Assembly: GCA_018001635.1 (NCBI GenBank)
Contig: JAGNHS010000003.1
Span: forward strand, 21,675-85,674
DNA length: 64,000 nucleotides
From: Pseudomonadota bacterium
Lineage (GTDB): Bacteria; Bdellovibrionota; UBA2428
Reading direction: 5' to 3'
The notes beneath the pieces were generated by a model that worked only from the letters and a program-made list of their open reading frames with translations, did not search any database and was not told where the DNA came from. The position numbers were made by a program, and so were the translations under genes. Positions 60,001 through 64,000 of the stretch are shown here, one piece after another (position 1 is the stretch's first letter; each line of letters begins with the position of its first letter).

Positions 60001-61488
60001 GTGATAAAGTTACTTTTTGTATTCCTTTTTGTCCTAAATTCGATTGATTCAAAGGCTGCTTTCGTATGTTCAAAAGTATTAAGTTTTCTAAATACTAAAA
60101 CAAGAGAGAATCCTAAATACTTACTGCCTAAACACACTCCCAATCATGGTCATACTACAGTCGCTGAACGTGTTTTGGGGGGAATGCCCTTGACGACTGA
60201 AAATTTGAATAAGCTTGGTATTCCTCAAGAATTGCATAAGTTTTATGATCTGCGTACCGGAGTCTTTAAGTATAAAATAAACAGGGCAGAACATTTGGCT
60301 GCTGAGAATGGCAGTTTGGCATTAGATGTTATTAGGCTTAATTTAAATCATTTCCATGATACAGCTTTATCAGTATTTCTTGAATATATAGAAGTATTGC
60401 GTGCCGAGCCTGATTTAAAACTTTGGATAAATGTGCCTGAATCACAACTGAAAGTTTTTGCTGAATTACTTGATAATCAATTTAAGGATATAAAAAATAG
60501 AATCACTCTTATTCCCGATCCAAATAAAAAGTCAGTGGCTCCAATTTGGACTCAGGATCATGAGAAGCCCATAGTTTCCCATGGAAAAGGGTATGAAGCA
60601 TTAATTCCTGTGCACATATGGAAGGAGGGCGAACATACTGGAACGAGTCCGCAAGAAGCCCTTTGGAGGGCCACTCGAATGCAATATGGTTATGTGAAAA
60701 GTCCTCTACAGTTTGAGGGCGGGAATATCATTGTAGGTTCCAATCAGGTTTTTGTTGGCACTGATACAATTATGCAAAACATGGAAAGATTGAAAATTTC
60801 TAGACCAGAGGCTATCGCTGCGCTCAGCGAGGAGTTTAAATTACCAATTATAGAAATTGCATCTCCTTCGTCGATGAAATCAAGCGATCGTGCCCAGTTA
60901 AATCAACCCATTTTTCATATTGATATGATGATGGCCGTGGTTAAAAACAAGAACACGGGTAAAGATGTAGTATTATTAGAGTCTCCTAAAATGGCATTGC
61001 GAACTTTAGCAAGAATATTGCCCGATGAAGTTGGAATTCTAACTCCTGATGCACGACTTTTTGATAAAGGTTTCTTTGATAAACTTGTAGGTATTGAAAA
61101 GGATTTTATACAAACGCTAAGAGGAGTGTCGCTTAAGGATCTTATTTCTCATCAGCAACAGCTCGACGACATTGCTCGCGATTTAACAGAACAAGGAATT
61201 GAAGTTAAAAGAATTCCTGGATTAACAATGCATCATACAAATTTAAAAGAAGAAAATACTAAAGTTAGGCATTTTACTTGGACCAATTCTATAATCTCCG
61301 ATTCTTATGTATTGATTCCAGGACTAGGCGTGCCCAGATTAGACATTCAAGCTCAGGATATTTATAGAAATTTGGGATATAGAGTGCACTCTATGGTTTC
61401 AAGTCAATCAACATTGCCACTGTTGGGTGGTATCCGATGCGTGAGTGGAACTTATCGCCGCCCAATTCCTGATCTAGATCCAGATTAA
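60001..61488 (+). CDS. Exported guanidino-modifying enzyme / deiminase-like protein
   Basis: A 495-residue exported protein (signal about residues 1-20). From about 180 the features of the guanidino-group-modifying superfamily appear: WTQDHEKP (183-190), FEGGNIIVG (238-246), FHIDMM (305-310), and the catalytic Cys480 in GGIRCVSGTYRRP, like the Gly-Gly-x-x-Cys of peptidylarginine deiminases and agmatine deiminases. Conserved Asp, His and Cys are thus in the expected order. A peptidylarginine-deiminase-like activity is possible; free arginine or agmatine are alternatives. A GTG start is used. Confidence 0.65.
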   Translation: MIKLLFVFLFVLNSIDSKAAFVCSKVLSFLNTKTRENPKYLLPKHTPNHGHTTVAERVLGGMPLTTENLNKLGIPQELHKFYDLRTGVFKYKINRAEHLAAENGSLALDVIRLNLNHFHDTALSVFLEYIEVLRAEPDLKLWINVPESQLKVFAELLDNQFKDIKNRITLIPDPNKKSVAPIWTQDHEKPIVSHGKGYEALIPVHIWKEGEHTGTSPQEALWRATRMQYGYVKSPLQFEGGNIIVGSNQVFVGTDTIMQNMERLKISRPEAIAALSEEFKLPIIEIASPSSMKSSDRAQLNQPIFHIDMMMAVVKNKNTGKDVVLLESPKMALRTLARILPDEVGILTPDARLFDKGFFDKLVGIEKDFIQTLRGVSLKDLISHQQQLDDIARDLTEQGIEVKRIPGLTMHHTNLKEENTKVRHFTWTNSIISDSYVLIPGLGVPRLDIQAQDIYRNLGYRVHSMVSSQSTLPLLGGIRCVSGTYRRPIPDLDPD

Positions 61489-61500
61489 ATTTAACTATCT

Positions 61501-63036
61501 CTAAAACTCTATACTCACTATGGCACTCTGATTGGCCGTTTGGACTTTGAGTAAAACACCGCGACTAGATTTAAGCATGGCACGCTCGGCATCCGCGGCA
61601 CTTCTCACTTGTTGTTGGTTAACCTCTGTAATCACTAATCCTGGCTCAAGACCCGCTTGAGAGGCTACGCTTCCATCTACAACGTCTATGATCAAAGCAC
61701 CATTGAGTTGCTTGGGAATATTAAATTGTTTTCGAGATTGCAGATCGAGATCTCCCAAAACTAATCCAGTTTTTCGAGACACTGAAGAATCAGGTTTTTG
61801 TTGGCGACCAAAGCTTTTTGCAATGAAGCCCTGACTTGGAGTTTTTCCAACTTCTAAAGTTACAGATAGGTTTTTACCGCTTCGAATGATTTTAAATTCT
61901 GCCTTAGTGCCTGGAGCCATATCACCAATTTGCATAGTCAAATCGCGAGAGTCATTGACCTCTTTGTTATTGATTCCAATAACAACATCGTATGATTTTA
62001 AGCCGGCCTTTTCAGCGGGGCCGCCTGGAGCCACTTCTTGAATGAGCGCTCCATTGGTGTCTTTAATTTTTAAAGAGCGAGCAATTTGAGGGCTAAGATT
62101 TGAAATTACCACTCCAATCCAACCTCGAGTGACTTCTCCCTTTTCGATGATTTGTTTGACCACATTTTTTGCTACATTGATAGGAATCGCAAAACCAATA
62201 CCTGGGCCACGAGCATCGATGGCCGTATTAATTCCTATGACTTCGCCCGCAAGGTTAATCAGGGGTCCGCCAGAATTTCCTGGATTGATGCTAGCGTCGG
62301 TTTGAATAAAGTCCGATCGAATGTTGAGTCCCTCAGAACTTCTTCCAAGAGCGCTAATAATTCCATGAGAAACGGAATGGGTGTGCCCAAAAGGATTTCC
62401 AATAGCTAAAACCCATTCACCAACTTTGAGTGAATTACTTTCTCCAAGCGGCATAACGGCATTCACCTTCTTGGTGTCTTTTAGTTTTAAAACGGCAACA
62501 TCGCTGGAAGGATCAAAACCAATAATTTGCGCTTCGGTGCCCTCTTCGCCTTCTTTATCTTTGAGAAATTTTACGCGCACTTGGTCGGCGTTTTTTCCGT
62601 TCATTTGAATCACGTGCGAATTGGTTACGATGATTCCTTCTTTGTTAATTAGAAAGCCCGATCCTAAACTTTGGGCTTCGCGTTCTTGGGGTCTGGGTAG
62701 ATAGGGTCGCATTCCGGGGTTGCCAAAAAAGAATCCAAAAAGATCTTCAGGGCTTCCGCCAGCTTGACCCATAGAAATTTTACTTTTTGTGAAAATATTC
62801 ACGACGGCAGGAGAGAGTTTGGCAGCTAAATCAGTGAAGACTTTATTAAGAGCCTCGGCTTCTTTGGAATAATTCTTTTTTTCAGATTCAGGGACTTCAG
62901 TCCAAGTGGCAGCTTTAGAATCTGCCATCGCCGATTGGGGCCATTCTACTTTCCACTCAACTCTGAGTTGAGAAATAAAAATGGCGAACATTATGATTAA
63001 TGACCAAATAAGAAATTTATTAAGGGTAGATTTCAT
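61501..63036 (-). CDS. degP: HtrA/DegP serine protease
   Basis: A 511-residue periplasmic protease and chaperone for misfolded envelope proteins, held by an N-terminal membrane anchor or signal (KFLIWSLIIMFAIFIS). The chymotrypsin-like domain has the His in VTNSHVI, Asp in SSDVAVLKL, and Ser in NPGNSGGPLI. Two PDZ domains follow (about 305-395 and 415-510), with GWIGVVISNLSPQ and NGALIIDVVDGS segments. Minus strand, 14 bases after the DUF1844 gene. Confidence 0.94.
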   Translation of the reverse strand: MKSTLNKFLIWSLIIMFAIFISQLRVEWKVEWPQSAMADSKAATWTEVPESEKKNYSKEAEALNKVFTDLAAKLSPAVVNIFTKSKISMGQAGGSPEDLFGFFFGNPGMRPYLPRPQEREAQSLGSGFLINKEGIIVTNSHVIQMNGKNADQVRVKFLKDKEGEEGTEAQIIGFDPSSDVAVLKLKDTKKVNAVMPLGESNSLKVGEWVLAIGNPFGHTHSVSHGIISALGRSSEGLNIRSDFIQTDASINPGNSGGPLINLAGEVIGINTAIDARGPGIGFAIPINVAKNVVKQIIEKGEVTRGWIGVVISNLSPQIARSLKIKDTNGALIQEVAPGGPAEKAGLKSYDVVIGINNKEVNDSRDLTMQIGDMAPGTKAEFKIIRSGKNLSVTLEVGKTPSQGFIAKSFGRQQKPDSSVSRKTGLVLGDLDLQSRKQFNIPKQLNGALIIDVVDGSVASQAGLEPGLVITEVNQQQVRSAADAERAMLKSSRGVLLKVQTANQSAIVSIEF

Positions 63037-63049
63037 TTGAAATTCTCCT

Positions 63050-63313
63050 TTACTTTTGTGTGGATTTTACAAAGTGTAATCTGAGATCAGTGATGACACT
63101 TTTAAGCAGCTGGGATTCATCCGAGCTTAAATTGCCTTTAGTTTTTTCCTCAAACATAATGAGTAAGTCTATGTGCTGTCGTGCGAGCTGAGGATTTTTA
63201 GTTTTAGTTTTGTTGTTAGGATCTTCAATGAGACCTAACTCAATCATAGCTGCAGAAGCTAAGCCCATAACAAAAGTTGAAAAAAGTGCGGGAGCCGTGT
63301 CTTTATCGCTCAT
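63050..63313 (-). CDS. DUF1844 protein
   Basis: An 87-residue cytoplasmic helical protein (MSDKDTAPALFSTFVMGLAS) with the DUF1844 pattern: AAMIELGLIEDPNNK, ARQHIDLLIMFEEKTKGNL and LLKSVITDLRLHFV. Function unknown. The start chosen excludes 19 codons of an upstream frame that lack typical residues. It precedes htrA by 14 bases, so they are probably co-transcribed. Confidence 0.85.
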   Translation of the reverse strand: MSDKDTAPALFSTFVMGLASAAMIELGLIEDPNNKTKTKNPQLARQHIDLLIMFEEKTKGNLSSDESQLLKSVITDLRLHFVKSTQK

Positions 63314-63450
63314 ATTAGACACAATATAGTGCCGGGGAAGAGGCAAGAAAAGGCCCAAATATTTTGACAATTTGTATTGAAAGAAATTTTCAGTAGATAG
63401 CTCAAAAATATAAATTTTTTTTTATTTAATTTTATATAAGTTTTAAATTT

Positions 63451-64000
63451 TTAAACGGGATCCGGCATGAAGGCGTCGCCGTGCGTCAGCATTTTCCAGG
63501 CAGGGTGAATTCCTTTGTTGGCCACTTTAAACCACACTCCCCAAAGAATATTAGTCCAAACTATCGGAGCCGCTAAATCAATTTTTTCTGCAGTCAGTGT
63601 ACTGCTCATGGGAAGTTCTTCATGGCTTCCTTCTTGAAGGTGTTCGAACCAAAGGTATTTTAAACTCCAACACCATCTTTGGAGCCAGGTGGAAGGACTA
63701 GGAACTCCGTCTAATTTTAAAATTTGCATGGTTTTTTCTAAAATGCTCACGCAGAGAGCTAGAGGAAGACCGTTAGACATCCAAAGGCTCCACTCTAAGC
63801 TTCTGAGCCATCTAAATTCGCGTGGCTTTTGAGCAATTTCATTCCAAATGTTGTTCCAATAAAAAATAAAAGTATTTTTGTCGGAATTTAAAAGTGCGCT
63901 ACTTATAATGATAATTTGTTTTTGTTTTATAGGATGTTCTAGCCAAGCGTATGCGATTTCGCTTGAGGGGTAAGTGTATACAATGGGGTAGGGCCCAGGC
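63451..64000 (-). CDS. Unknown gene, C-terminal part, truncated by the window
   Basis: The reverse-strand frame is open from the window edge to the stop and shows 183 residues, not only the later Met-initiated part. Visible features: hydrophobic IVYTYPSSEIAYAWLEHPI, KQIIIISSALLNS, and Trp-rich segments (FRWLRSLEWSLWMSNGLPL, LQRWCWSLKYLWFEHL, WTNILWGVWFK), with a C-terminal end MLTHGDAFMPDPV. No HExxH motif is in the visible part. The stretch QIIIISSALL is vaguely like M48-type peptidases, but no family is claimed. An 80-base AT-rich gap separates it from the DUF1844 gene. Confidence 0.5.
   Translation of the reverse strand, partial: PGPYPIVYTYPSSEIAYAWLEHPIKQKQIIIISSALLNSDKNTFIFYWNNIWNEIAQKPREFRWLRSLEWSLWMSNGLPLALCVSILEKTMQILKLDGVPSPSTWLQRWCWSLKYLWFEHLQEGSHEELPMSSTLTAEKIDLAAPIVWTNILWGVWFKVANKGIHPAWKMLTHGDAFMPDPV

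Overview
The window looks like a chromosomal segment of a low-GC Gram-negative bacterium of the Bdellovibrio type (Bdellovibrionota). This is an inference from gene content: Pal and a YbgF/CpoB-like lipoprotein, an outer-membrane envelope, a KirBac potassium channel, a SWIB protein with a histone-H1-like tail, and an unusually large set of secreted peptidases and lipoproteins. No rRNA, tRNA, CRISPR array, integrase or transposase was seen, and gene order is tight, with many ATGA or TAATG overlaps. TTG and GTG starts are used.

Layout. Positions 1-6000 hold envelope glycosyltransferases (GT2 fragment, YfhO-like, GT39-like, GT87-like) around a secreted protein with PI3/PI4-kinase-like motifs. 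6-12 kb is a housekeeping run: prs, rplY (ctc), pth, ychF, a cell-wall amidase, rph and rdgB. 12-16 kb holds a GAF-like protein, lipB, and a divergent pair of secreted putative cysteine peptidases, one papain-like and one caspase-like. 16-22 kb is a 2-oxoacid dehydrogenase operon on the minus strand (lipA, E1 alpha, E1 beta, E2, lpd). With lipB nearby, this links lipoyl synthesis to the complex that uses it.

22-33 kb carries a REC-PilZ protein, a pectate-lyase-3-like secreted protein, an Xaa-Pro aminopeptidase, a glutaredoxin, a lytic transglycosylase coupled to a DHH phosphoesterase, an outer-membrane protein and an HD phosphohydrolase. 33-42 kb has an A-type Fe-S carrier, solitary nuoB and nuoI genes, KirBac, an M32 carboxypeptidase, a nitrilase-family hydrolase and an NlpC/P60-like secreted protein. 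42-47 kb is a minus-strand block with smpB, a DUF502 protein, ksgA, tsaD, a YbgF-like lipoprotein, a DUF4398 lipoprotein and pal.

46.7-64 kb is richest in unusual surface genes: a 940-residue HExxH protein with a probable beta-propeller and barrel, a LamG lipoprotein, a secreted phosphoribosyltransferase-like protein, metG, the SWIB protein, a run of six small exported proteins, trmJ, a secreted deiminase-like protein, HtrA, a DUF1844 protein and a truncated unknown gene.

The clearest unexplained structure is a palindromic element of about 120-140 bp present twice, near 42.93-43.07 kb and 58.88-59.00 kb. It abuts or enters coding sequences, and in one copy the gene's stop codon lies inside it. 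Three short ORFs, two of them single-pass membrane peptides with good ribosome binding sites, are also reported.
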